Shown here: piece by piece, positions 1-6,486 of the stretch | How the letters are laid out: every line of letters begins with the position of its first letter | Position numbering within the stretch: the first letter of the stretch is position 1 | NCBI GenBank assembly: GCA_947456845.1 | Contig: CANGUJ010000228.1 | Span: 1-6,568, forward strand | Length of the DNA stretch: 6,568 nt | Source: Burkholderiales bacterium | Lineage (GTDB): Bacteria > Pseudomonadota > Gammaproteobacteria > Burkholderiales > JAEUOS01 | Direction: 5' to 3' | Program-made: the position numbers and the translations under genes | The notes under the pieces: generated by a model | Told to the model about the DNA's origin: nothing | Database searches by the model: none | Seen by the model: the letters and a program-made list of their open reading frames with translations, nothing else

Positions 1-56
1 CGGGCTGCGGAGGCCGGGGTTCCGGGCGTTCCGAAAAGGTCTTCCATGTCGCCCAT
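1..56 (-). CDS. Possible 5' end of a divergent gene, cut by the left edge
   Basis: Reading leftwards from an ATG at 56 gives an open frame of 18 full codons to the window edge, beginning MGDMEDLFGTPGTPASAA. A second in-frame ATG at 47 could also be the start. There is no clear Shine-Dalgarno sequence ahead of either. An acidic 'MEDLFG' opening followed by a Pro/Ala-rich stretch looks like a protein N terminus, and a divergent gene would explain the 100-bp spacer before the MBL gene. Too little is visible to name a family. It may also be a chance open frame, which is common at this GC content. Confidence 0.35.
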   Translation of the reverse strand, partial: MGDMEDLFGTPGTPASAA

Positions 57-92
57 GGTGGCGCGTGGGTGGGCCCGGGGAATGGCGGAGCC

Positions 93-113
93 CGGATTAT
101 CGGCGAAAATCCG
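93..113. promoter_or_regulatory. Inverted repeat CGGATT-N9-AATCCG with a -10-like core
   Basis: Two perfect 6-base arms (93-98 and 108-113) flank a 9-base centre, a size and symmetry typical of a dimeric regulator's operator. It lies in the spacer between the possible divergent gene and the MBL hydrolase. On the minus strand the left part contains GATAAT (101-96), a good sigma-70 -10 match, within GCCGATAA (104-97), which is also identical to the flagellar sigma-28 -10 consensus. No convincing -35 element stands at the proper distance for either factor, so promoter identity is unproven. Confidence 0.25.
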
Positions 114-163
114 CATCTGCCGATTCATCCTTCTGCGCCATCCGCCATCCCTTCCAGAACGTC

Positions 164-1123
164 ATGACCATCGACCTCACCGAATACGCCCACGGCATCA
201 GCGCGCTCGATTCCGGCTTCCACCGTCCGCGCCTGGATGCCATCCACCTGATGCTGCAGGACGGCCATGCCGCCATCATCGACACCGCTACCACCCATTC
301 AGTGCCGCTGGTGCAAGAGGCGCTCGCCGCCAAGGGCCTGACCGTGGCCGATGTCGACTATGTGATCCTCACCCATATCCATCTCGACCATGCGGGCGGC
401 GCCGGCGAACTCATGCGCCTGATGCCCAACGCCCGGCTGGTGGTGCATCCGCGCGGCAGCCGCCACATGGCCGACCCCGCCAAGCTGTGGGCCGCGACCG
501 TGGCGGTGTATGGCCGCGAACTGGCCGAGCGCAACTATGGCGTGATCGTGCCGGTGCCGGCCGAGCGCATCGTCGAGGCGGTGGACGGGCTGCAGATCGA
601 TTTCCGCGGCCGCACCCTCACCTTCTATGACGCACCCGGGCATGCCAGGCACCACATCGTGATCCATGATGCGCTTTCCGGGCATGTCTTCACCGGCGAC
701 ATATTCGGCCTGGGCTACGAGGAGTTGCTCACCGACGGCAAGCGTTACTGCTTTCCCACCTCCAGCCCGACCCAGTTCGACCCGCCCGCCATGCATGCCT
801 CGGTGGACCGCATCGCCGGCCTGAAGCCCGGCGCGGTATACGTCACCCATTACGCGCAGGTGACCGACGTGCCGCGCATCGCCGCCGACCTGCACCGTCT
901 GATCGACGCGCATGCCGACCTGGCCCACCGCGCCGCGGCCGCCGGACTTTCCGGGCAGGCGCGCCACGCCTTTCTGAAGGAAGGCGTCGGCAGCATCATC
1001 CTGTCCGAGCGCGACCGCCAGGGCTGGCGCCTGTCCGACGCCGAGGTGCTGCGGGTGTTCGAGCTCGACCATGAGCTCAACGCCCAGGGTCTGGGCGACT
1101 ACATCGACGCTCGCAAGACTTGA
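164..1123 (+). CDS. MBL-fold metallo-hydrolase
   Basis: This 319-residue cytoplasmic protein belongs to the metallo-beta-lactamase superfamily, whose members hydrolyse esters, thioesters, lactones or other substrates at a one- or two-metal site. The full ligand set is visible: the HxHxDH motif (H71, H73, D75, H76) followed by AGG, H160 in an APGH motif, D179 in TGD, and H229 in VTHY. That is the binuclear pattern. Extra histidines (H163, H164, H168) follow H160. Residues about 230-319 form a helical C-terminal part beyond the fold core. There is no signal peptide or membrane segment. The ATG at 164 is preferred; the frame stays open to a GTG at 65, but those 33 extra residues resemble no conserved N terminus. 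The ribosome site before 164 is weak. The gene ends 66 bp before a small plus-strand gene. The fold is certain; the substrate cannot be told, and a lactonase or glyoxalase II-like thioesterase are both possible. Confidence 0.9.
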   Translation: MTIDLTEYAHGISALDSGFHRPRLDAIHLMLQDGHAAIIDTATTHSVPLVQEALAAKGLTVADVDYVILTHIHLDHAGGAGELMRLMPNARLVVHPRGSRHMADPAKLWAATVAVYGRELAERNYGVIVPVPAERIVEAVDGLQIDFRGRTLTFYDAPGHARHHIVIHDALSGHVFTGDIFGLGYEELLTDGKRYCFPTSSPTQFDPPAMHASVDRIAGLKPGAVYVTHYAQVTDVPRIAADLHRLIDAHADLAHRAAAAGLSGQARHAFLKEGVGSIILSERDRQGWRLSDAEVLRVFELDHELNAQGLGDYIDARKT

Positions 1124-1146
1124 CCATGCTGCAATCGGCCGTGATC

Positions 1147-1155
1147 TGCTAGATT
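1147..1155 (+). promoter_or_regulatory. Possible extended -10 promoter for the small downstream gene
   Basis: The bases TGCTAGATT form an extended -10 element (TGn followed by TAGATT, four of six matches to TATAAT), 35 bases before the ATG at 1190. No good -35 lies 16-18 bases upstream; TTGACC at 1120-1125, overlapping the MBL stop codon, is too far (24 bases). A short GC stem (1160-1163 with 1168-1171, loop TCAA) follows. The small gene may instead be co-transcribed with the MBL gene. Confidence 0.25.
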
Positions 1156-1189
1156 TAGGGCCCTCAAGGGCGCGAAGGCGGAGGCCGGG

Positions 1190-1570
1190 ATGCAGACGGA
1201 TTCGGTGTTGGCGCGCGGGCTGTCGAAACGCTACGGGCGCGCCGACCGTGAAATCCGCAAGCTGATTCGGTCGCTGGCCGAGGTGCGCGCCTCGGCCGGC
1301 AAGAAGACGCTGTTTGGCGGCGACAAGGAGGCCGCTGCCGTCAAGGCCTTTCTGGAGCAGTTGTTCGAGACCTGTACCGCGCTGGTGGAAGTCAAGGCCC
1401 TCAATGTCGCCAGTTCCAAGGCGCAAAGCCTGTCGGCCATCAACTCCGTGCTGGGCAGCTACCGGTTGGTGTACCCCGACGAGATCGAAGCCTTCAAGGC
1501 CTGGGACGACTTCTTCCGCTATCAGGTGACGGTGCAACCCGACAAGCCCTGGCTAAAGACCACGGTTTGA
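1190..1570 (+). CDS. Conserved-looking hypothetical protein, 126 residues
   Basis: I do not recognise this family. Its reality is supported by a strong Shine-Dalgarno GGAGG (1180-1184) five bases before the ATG, by GC-biased third codon positions, and by its fit between the MBL stop and the receptor's stop. The protein is soluble with no signal peptide or membrane helix. Residues 8-40 are rich in Arg/Lys (RGLSKRYGR, EIRKLIRSL), followed by GKKTLFGGDKE. Residues about 46-85 look like amphipathic helices with a single cysteine (C62). Residues 91-112 are aromatic and acidic (YRLVYPDEIEAFKAWDDFFRY). The basic N terminus could contact nucleic acid or an acidic partner, but this is speculation. It converges with the chemoreceptor gene, 36 bp away, and may be transcribed with the MBL gene 66 bp upstream. 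Confidence 0.75.
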   Translation: MQTDSVLARGLSKRYGRADREIRKLIRSLAEVRASAGKKTLFGGDKEAAAVKAFLEQLFETCTALVEVKALNVASSKAQSLSAINSVLGSYRLVYPDEIEAFKAWDDFFRYQVTVQPDKPWLKTTV

Positions 1571-1583
1571 TGTGTCCGTCCGG

Positions 1584-1602
1584 CCAGCGGGGCGGCCGCT
1601 GG
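1584..1602. terminator. GC-rich hairpin between convergent genes
   Basis: CCAGCGG (1584-1590) and CCGCTGG (1596-1602) form a perfect 7-bp stem with a 5-base loop. It sits in the 36-bp gap between the stop of the small plus-strand gene (1568-1570) and the stop of the chemoreceptor (1607-1609), so it lies just past both genes and could serve both directions. Neither side has a T tract, so it is not a canonical intrinsic terminator; it may act with Rho or protect 3' ends. Confidence 0.4.
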
Positions 1603-1606
1603 TGCG

Positions 1607-3226
1607 CTATACCGAAAAACGCGTGACAGATCCCTGCAGGGTGGCGGCCAGCCCCTGCAGCGAGCGGGCAGAATCCTTGGCCTGCTCCACGGCGCCGCTG
1701 TTTTCCTGGGCCATTTGCGCGATGCTTTCCACATGCCGGGCGATATCGTTGCTGGCCTGGCTCTGTTCCTTGAGCGCCGAGGAGATTTCCCGCACCGCGA
1801 CCAGGACTTCGTCGGCGCTGGCGGAAAGTTCGCCAATCGCCCGCCCGGCTTCCTGGGACAGGCTCAGGCCCTTGGTGGCGCGCTCGACCGACTGGTTCAT
1901 GTCGATGAAGACCTGGTCGGTGCTGGCCTGGATCTTGTCGATGGTGCCGGCAATCTCCGCGGTGGAGGCGGTGGTGCGCTCGGCCAGTTCGCGCACGGCG
2001 TCGGCGACGACGGCGAAACCGCGGCCGTCCTCGCCGGCGCGCGCCGCCTCGATGGCCGCATTGAGGGCCAGCAGGTTGGTTTGTTCCGCGATGTTCTTGA
2101 TCACATCGGCGATCGAGGAGATCTCCTTGGATTGCGCCTGAAGCACGGTGACAAGACCGGCCGAGCGACGGATGCCTTCGGCGATGCCGGCCATTTCGGC
2201 TTCCGCGCTTTCCACCACGCGGCGCCCGTTGCCCGACAGTCCGGTGGCGTACGCGGTCTTTTCGCTGGCGGTCTGCGCGCTGTCGGTGATATGGCTCACG
2301 CTCACCGTCATCTGCTCGACCGAGGCGGCCATCGAGGCGGCGGCCTCGCTCTGACTGTTGGAGGCGACCGAAACCTGCTCCGCCGTGGCGGCGAGTTCAT
2401 TGGAGGCACTGGTCAATTCGGTCGAATTGGCCTGGATCTGCCTGACCAGGCCTGCCAGATTGGTCTGCATGCCGTCGAGCGAGAGCAGCAGCGTACCCAA
2501 CTCGTCCTTGCGGTCTACGTTGATGGTGTTGCGCAGATTGCCCTGGGCGATCCGGTCGGAGATTTCCACCGCCCGATTCAAAGGCACGACGACGGAATTG
2601 GTCACCAGCCATGCGACGAGTCCGGAAAGGAGCAAGACCAGGCCAACGCCACCGAAGAGCGAGTACCTAGCGGTTTCCGCATCCGCAAAAGCTGCGCTTG
2701 CAGCGTCCGAAGCGGCCTTGGTCTGGACGTCGACGAGTTTCTCAAGTTCATTGATATAGGCCAACTGTGCGGGGCGCATGGTTTCCAGGAGGAATAGCTT
2801 CGCTTCCTTGAGCATATTGCTTTCAACCAGCTTGAGGTAGTTGGCCTCTACCGGGAGATACGTCTGGTGCGCGGATTTGACGACTTCCAACTGAGCAAGC
2901 GCTGCGGGTGCCTTTACGTTCCTTCCCAGAAAGGCCAGCTGTTCGGCGCGCTCGTCCGCGGTTTCCCGTACTGCCTTGATCTCGGCGGCGACCTTGGCAG
3001 CATCGTCGTAAATCAGCATGTTGCGGGTGTGTCGCGCGGTTTGCAGCACTGTCGCAATGAATTTGCCGGCCATGACGGTATTGGGGAGACTCCGTTCGCT
3101 GAACGCCTTGATTTCCTCTTGCACGCGGCTGATGCGATCTGCCGTATAGCCCGCTGCAAGCGTCATCAATACGACGACGGCGCCAAAGCCAAGCCCAAGA
3201 CGGTATCTGACCTTGAGATTCTTCAT
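1607..3226 (-). CDS. Methyl-accepting chemotaxis protein with a four-helix-bundle sensor
   Basis: This inner-membrane chemoreceptor (539 residues) passes ligand signals to the CheA kinase through CheW. A short basic N terminus precedes TM1 (about 10-28). The periplasmic part (about 29-188) is wholly helical and fits the 4HB_MCP sensor type. TM2 is about 189-209 and HAMP about 210-264, with P215 and DELG at 241-244. The signalling domain carries the tip around EQTNLLALNAAIEAARAG (381-398). By hand alignment N389, E393 and R396 match E. coli Tsr N381, E385 and R388. Likely methylation pairs are E283/Q284, E304/Q305 and E487/Q488. The HAMP-to-tip distance is about 14 residues longer than in Tsr, which fits the 40-heptad class. 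Residue 410 is Ala where most relatives have Glu (ADEVR becomes ADAVR). There is no NWETF-type C-terminal tether for CheR/CheB. The ribosome site before the ATG is weak (AAAGAA, about 12 bases upstream). The ligand is unknown. Confidence 0.95.
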   Translation of the reverse strand: MKNLKVRYRLGLGFGAVVVLMTLAAGYTADRISRVQEEIKAFSERSLPNTVMAGKFIATVLQTARHTRNMLIYDDAAKVAAEIKAVRETADERAEQLAFLGRNVKAPAALAQLEVVKSAHQTYLPVEANYLKLVESNMLKEAKLFLLETMRPAQLAYINELEKLVDVQTKAASDAASAAFADAETARYSLFGGVGLVLLLSGLVAWLVTNSVVVPLNRAVEISDRIAQGNLRNTINVDRKDELGTLLLSLDGMQTNLAGLVRQIQANSTELTSASNELAATAEQVSVASNSQSEAAASMAASVEQMTVSVSHITDSAQTASEKTAYATGLSGNGRRVVESAEAEMAGIAEGIRRSAGLVTVLQAQSKEISSIADVIKNIAEQTNLLALNAAIEAARAGEDGRGFAVVADAVRELAERTTASTAEIAGTIDKIQASTDQVFIDMNQSVERATKGLSLSQEAGRAIGELSASADEVLVAVREISSALKEQSQASNDIARHVESIAQMAQENSGAVEQAKDSARSLQGLAATLQGSVTRFSV

Positions 3227-3453
3227 GTTTGATCTGAATTCTTTCGAGAAAACGGTGACCCGTGGCAGTTAGAAACACGTTCTTCCCGAATCCTGAAGTC
3301 TCCGCCCGGGGCTGAACGGCTTACGCGTTCGCGAAAAGAATGTAACGCCGCTCCATACATGCGCATCCGCGGAATAGCGGGGCGTTTGCGCCAGCGCGCG
3401 CGCACCTTCCCTGTGCGCGGCGGGACAGGCATTGCGCCTGCCCCGTCCGGCCG
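3227..3453. other. Spacer between acyl-CoA dehydrogenase and chemoreceptor genes
   Basis: These 227 bases contain no convincing gene; the open frames here are short and lack ribosome sites. The half next to the receptor is poorer in GC (30 of 60 bases at 3241-3300), as expected for its promoter region. I find no clear sigma-54 or sigma-28 site. The best sigma-70 guess on the minus strand is TTCAGG (3296-3291), 18 bases ahead of TCTAAC (3272-3267), and it is weak. An 8-base palindrome TTCGCGAA lies at 3328-3335 beside ACGCGT (3323-3328). The end near the dehydrogenase holds a hairpin. Confidence 0.5.
3422..3444 (-). terminator. Hairpin just after the acyl-CoA dehydrogenase stop
   Basis: GGGACAGGC (3422-3430) pairs with GCCTGCCCC (3436-3444) around an ATTGC loop, giving eight pairs and one A-C mismatch on the plus-strand reading. 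Its start is 9 bases beyond the TAG at 3456-3454, the expected place for the operon's transcription end. There is no T tract on the downstream side, so termination may need Rho, or the hairpin may only stabilise the mRNA 3' end. Confidence 0.4.
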
Positions 3454-4620
3454 CTAGATGCGGTAACGGTCTACCAGTTGCTTCGCGATCACCGTCTTAA
3501 GAACTTCGTTGGCGCCTTCGCCGATGCACATCAGCATCGCGTCCCGGTAATAACGCTCGATCTCGTACTCGACCGAATAGGAATAGCCGCCGAAGGTGCG
3601 CATGGCCTCCTGGGCGCAGAACACCCCGGCCTCCGAGGCGAACAGCTTGGCCATCGAAGACTCGAGGTCGCAGCGCTCGCCGGCATCGAACTTGAGGGCC
3701 GCGTTTTCGATCAGGCGCCGGGAAGCCTCGACCTGGGTCACCATTTCGGCCAGTTTGAACTGAATGGCCTGGTGCTGCCAGATCGGCTTGCCGAAGGTTT
3801 CGCGTTCCTGGGCGTAGCGCAGCGCCATCTTCAGCGCCCCCTCGGCGATGCCGGCGCCGCGCGCCGCCACGTTGATGCGCCCGAGCTCCAGGCCGCCGGC
3901 GGTGTGCTGGAAGCCGTGTCCCTCCTCGCCGCCCAGCAGGTTCTCGACCGGCACGCGGTAGTCCTCGAACAGCAGCTCGCAGGTGTCGATGGAGCGATAG
4001 CCGAACTTCTTGATCTTGCCCACCACCTTGAAACCGTCGGTTTTCTCGGCGATCAGCATGCTCATGCCCCTGTGGCGCGGCGTGGCATTCGGGTCGGTCT
4101 TGACCAGAAGCAGCGTGCCGTTGCCATACATGCTGTTGGTGATCCACATCTTCGAGCCGTTGACCACGTAATGGTCGCCGTCGCGCCTGGCCAACGTGCG
4201 GATGGCCTGCAGGTCGGTGCCGGTGTTGGGCTCGGTGAGCCCCAGGCTGCCGCGGAATTCGCCGGTGGCCATGCGCGGCAGGTACTTGCGCTTCTGCGCC
4301 TCGGTGCCGCTGCGCTCGATGGCCGAGGCCATGATGAGGTGCGAATTGAAGATGCCCGAGGGCGCCATCCAGGCCGAGGCGACCTTGATGACGATCTGCG
4401 CGTAGGTCCAGGCGGAGAGGCCCAGGCCGCCGTATTCCTGCGAAATGGTCGCGCCGAACAGGCCCAGCTCCTTCATCTGCTCGACCAGGTCGTGCGGGTA
4501 CTCGTCGGCCAGGTCGTACTTCTTGGCGATCGGGCGCACTTCCTTCTCGACCCACACCTCGATGGCCTCGAGGATGGCCTTTTCTTCGGCGGGGTCCCGC
4601 GTTCTGACTGGGGTACTCAT
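3454..4620 (-). CDS. Acyl-CoA dehydrogenase family flavoprotein
   Basis: This 388-residue soluble protein, the usual length for the family, should oxidise an acyl-CoA to the trans-2-enoyl-CoA using FAD, passing electrons to electron-transferring flavoprotein. An N-terminal helical domain (about 10-120) is followed by the flavin-contacting segment LGLTEPNTGTD (126-136), the beta domain (about 125-230, with KMWITN at 157-162), and a C-terminal helical domain. Near the end are RTFGGYSYS (341-349) and RYYRD (356-360). GEGANEV (367-373) aligns with the YEGTSEI motif, placing E368 at the catalytic base position. The start follows a strong site, AAAGGAG, seven bases before the ATG, overlapping the dctM stop; only 12 bp separate the genes. 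The context points to a CoA ester of a substrate imported by the TRAP transporter. The chain-length and substrate class (straight, branched, aromatic or dicarboxylic) cannot be decided. A glutaryl-CoA-type or methylsuccinyl/benzylsuccinyl-CoA-type enzyme is conceivable. Confidence 0.93.
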   Translation of the reverse strand: MSTPVRTRDPAEEKAILEAIEVWVEKEVRPIAKKYDLADEYPHDLVEQMKELGLFGATISQEYGGLGLSAWTYAQIVIKVASAWMAPSGIFNSHLIMASAIERSGTEAQKRKYLPRMATGEFRGSLGLTEPNTGTDLQAIRTLARRDGDHYVVNGSKMWITNSMYGNGTLLLVKTDPNATPRHRGMSMLIAEKTDGFKVVGKIKKFGYRSIDTCELLFEDYRVPVENLLGGEEGHGFQHTAGGLELGRINVAARGAGIAEGALKMALRYAQERETFGKPIWQHQAIQFKLAEMVTQVEASRRLIENAALKFDAGERCDLESSMAKLFASEAGVFCAQEAMRTFGGYSYSVEYEIERYYRDAMLMCIGEGANEVLKTVIAKQLVDRYRI

Positions 4621-4627
4621 TGCAAAG

Positions 4628-4635
4628 CTCCTTTA
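4628..4635 (-). promoter_or_regulatory. Ribosome-binding site fused with the dctM stop codon
   Basis: On the minus strand TAAAGGAG contains both the TAA stop of dctM (4635-4633) and an AAAGGAG Shine-Dalgarno for the acyl-CoA dehydrogenase, seven bases ahead of its ATG. Ribosomes ending dctM are therefore placed to start the enzyme, which suggests translational coupling and fixes the dehydrogenase start. Confidence 0.8.
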
Positions 4636-5937
4636 TTTGCCCATCACGACCTGTGGCAGCCAGGTGACGATCCCGGGGAAGACGATGATCAGTCCCACCG
4701 CGAAGACCATCAGGAAAAAGAACGGCAGCGAAGCGCGCGCCACCGTCATGCTGTCCCTGCCGCTCATGTTCTGCAGCACGAAGAGGTTGAAGCCGACCGG
4801 CGGCGTGACCTCGGCGATCTCCACCAGCAGCACGATGAAAATGCCGAACCAGACCGGGTCGAAGCCGGCCTTCTGCACCATCGGGATGACGATCGAAGTG
4901 GTGAGCACGATCATCGACACCCCGTCGAGCGCGGTGCCCAGCAGCACGTAGATGAGGGTGAGCATCGCCATGAGCGTATAGGGCGACAGGTTCATGCCGG
5001 CGACCCACTCCGCCAGGGCCTTGGGGATGCCCGTGAAGCCCATGGTCACCGACAGGAAGGCGGCGGCGCCGAGGATGAACATGATCATGCAGGACAGCCG
5101 GCTGGCGCCGCTGACAGAAGCCCAGAAGTTCTTCCAGGTGAGCGAACCGGAGGCGCCGGCGAGGATCAGCGCGCCGAGCACGCCGTAGGCGGCGGCTTCG
5201 TTGGCGGTGGCGAGCCCGGCGATGAGCACATAGAACACCAGGAAGGTGAGCAGCAGCACGGGGATGAGCTGCTTGCTCGCGGCCAGCTTGGCGGCCAGCG
5301 GCATGGGCGGGTCGGCCGGCGGGGTGAGCGCGGGATTGAGCAGCGACCAGACGATGATGTAGCCCGAGAACAGCGCCATGAGCAGGAACCCGGGAATGAA
5401 GCCGGCCAGGAAGATGCGCACGATCGAGACATCCGCCGCGACCGCATAGACCACCATGGTGATCGAAGGCGGAATCAGGATGCCGAGCGTGCCCGCGCCG
5501 GACAGCGAGCCCAGCGCGGTGCCCTCGTGATAGCCGCGTCTTTTCAGTTCCGGCAGGGCGATCTTGGCGATCGTCGCCGTGGTTGCGGCCGAGGAGCCCG
5601 AAACCGCGCCGAAGATGCCGCAACCCAGCACGTTCACATGCATGAGCCGCCCGGGCAGCCAGTTCAGCCATGGCGACAGGCCGGCGAACATCTGCTCCGA
5701 GAGCCTGGTGCGGTACAGGATCTCCCCCATCCAGATGAACAGCGGCAACGAGGCCAGCTGCAGCGCCGAACCGGTGTTCCACAGGCTGGTGACGATGTTG
5801 ATTTCCGGCTTGGTGCGGGTGAAGAAAGCCACCCCCACCCAGGCCACCAGGCCCAGCGCCACGGCAATCCACATGCCGCCGGCAAGGAGGAAAACAAGCA
5901 GCCCCGAGAGCAACAGGGCGATTTCGAGGGTGTCCAT
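4633..5937 (-). CDS. dctM: TRAP transporter large permease subunit (DctM family)
   Basis: DctM is the ion-driven channel-forming subunit of tripartite ATP-independent periplasmic transporters, which import carboxylates and similar acids using a sodium or proton gradient. The 434 residues are typical of the family and almost wholly hydrophobic, with about a dozen membrane segments. Diagnostic motifs are GIFGAVSGSSAATTATIAKI (107-126), LPELKRRGY (128-136), GAGTLGILIPPS (148-159) and the C-terminal EIAEVTPPVGFNLFVLQ (373-389), repeating the family's pseudo-twofold pattern. The ATG at 5937 follows dctQ by 15 bp. Its ribosome site is weak: AGGA overlapping the dctQ stop is 13 bases away, so translation may depend on coupling to dctQ. 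The next gene is the acyl-CoA dehydrogenase. The substrate is set by the binding protein, of which only the tail is visible. Confidence 0.95.
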   Translation of the reverse strand: MDTLEIALLLSGLLVFLLAGGMWIAVALGLVAWVGVAFFTRTKPEINIVTSLWNTGSALQLASLPLFIWMGEILYRTRLSEQMFAGLSPWLNWLPGRLMHVNVLGCGIFGAVSGSSAATTATIAKIALPELKRRGYHEGTALGSLSGAGTLGILIPPSITMVVYAVAADVSIVRIFLAGFIPGFLLMALFSGYIIVWSLLNPALTPPADPPMPLAAKLAASKQLIPVLLLTFLVFYVLIAGLATANEAAAYGVLGALILAGASGSLTWKNFWASVSGASRLSCMIMFILGAAAFLSVTMGFTGIPKALAEWVAGMNLSPYTLMAMLTLIYVLLGTALDGVSMIVLTTSIVIPMVQKAGFDPVWFGIFIVLLVEIAEVTPPVGFNLFVLQNMSGRDSMTVARASLPFFFLMVFAVGLIIVFPGIVTWLPQVVMGK

Positions 5938-5952
5938 CGGGCCGGCGCCGTC

Positions 5953-6486
5953 CTAGAGGGTATCGCCGAACTCGCCGCGCGCCAGGCGCGCGCGCGCCTC
6001 GACCTCGTAGGTGGTCTCGCGGCCGCAGGCGACGCGGACGAATTCCTCGACGATGGCGATGCACAGGACCGCCAGCCCAATGAGCAGGCTCAGCTGCGGC
6101 ACCCAGAGCGGCAGTTCGATCATGCCCTGGGTCAATTCGCCCGCCTTGGCGCCCTTCCACATGTAGCGGCCGGTGGCCCAGGCGGCGAAGCCTGCGAAGA
6201 CCGCCGCACCGCCCAGGCAGGCGAGTTCCAGCGCGCGTCGCCGGAGGCCGCCGACCTTGTCGATGAATAGGCCGACACGCACCAGTTCGCCCGTCTTGAA
6301 TGTCCAGGGCAGCGCGAGAAAGCCCGAGGCGGCGCAGAACCAGCTGATCAGGTCGTTGGCGCCGGTGATGTAGGAGCCCATCTTGCGCAGCGCGGTTTCC
6401 GCGATCATGATCGCGAAGACCGCAACCAGGCTCAGCGCCCCGAGCGCGGCGCAGCCGCGGTACAGGCGCTCGAGAAAGCGGCGCAA
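5953..6486 (-). CDS. dctQ: TRAP transporter small permease subunit (DctQ family)
   Basis: DctQ is the four-helix membrane partner of DctM in TRAP carboxylate transporters. The 177 residues show hydrophobic segments at about 12-34, 43-61, 87-107 and 127-148. The family feature after the second helix is present as GELVRVGLFID (66-76), matching the usual HVRVDL-type motif, and LPLWVPQ (125-131) leads into the last helix. The cytoplasmic tail (150-177) is charged (ARARLARGEFGD). The start is a TTG at 6486, five bases after the probable dctP stop (TAG at 6494-6492); no ATG or GTG is available nearby in frame, and the N terminus MRRFLERLYRG fits the family. A 14-bp perfect palindrome directly precedes the start. 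dctM follows after 15 bp. Confidence 0.92.
   Translation of the reverse strand: MRRFLERLYRGCAALGALSLVAVFAIMIAETALRKMGSYITGANDLISWFCAASGFLALPWTFKTGELVRVGLFIDKVGGLRRRALELACLGGAAVFAGFAAWATGRYMWKGAKAGELTQGMIELPLWVPQLSLLIGLAVLCIAIVEEFVRVACGRETTYEVEARARLARGEFGDTL

Noticed and set aside
65..163. A 33-residue N-terminal extension of the MBL hydrolase from a GTG start
   Set aside because: The extension has no ribosome site, no signal-peptide character and none of the fold; MTIDLTEYAHGI at 164 looks like a natural start.
299..1537. A 412-residue minus-strand frame opposite the MBL and small hypothetical genes
   Set aside because: It spans the gap between two well-supported genes, has antisense-type composition and no domain I recognise.
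1715..2797. A 360-residue plus-strand frame opposite the chemoreceptor
   Set aside because: The receptor on the other strand is certain, and this frame is Gly/Asp/His-rich antisense sequence.
3227..3420. A sigma-54 or sigma-28 promoter for the chemoreceptor
   Set aside because: I looked for GG-N10-GC and TAAA-N15-GCCGATAA on the minus strand and found no acceptable match.
3497..6160. An 887-residue open frame on the minus strand in another phase across dctM and the dehydrogenase
   Set aside because: It overlaps genes with clear motifs in the right phase and reads as low-complexity Arg/Gly/His sequence; it is open only because stop codons are rare at high GC.
3478..6270. A 930-residue open frame on the plus strand opposite the TRAP and dehydrogenase genes
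   Set aside because: It is the complement of three recognised genes, is rich in His, Asp, Arg, Gln and Gly as antisense frames of GC-rich genes are, has no ribosome site and matches no family.
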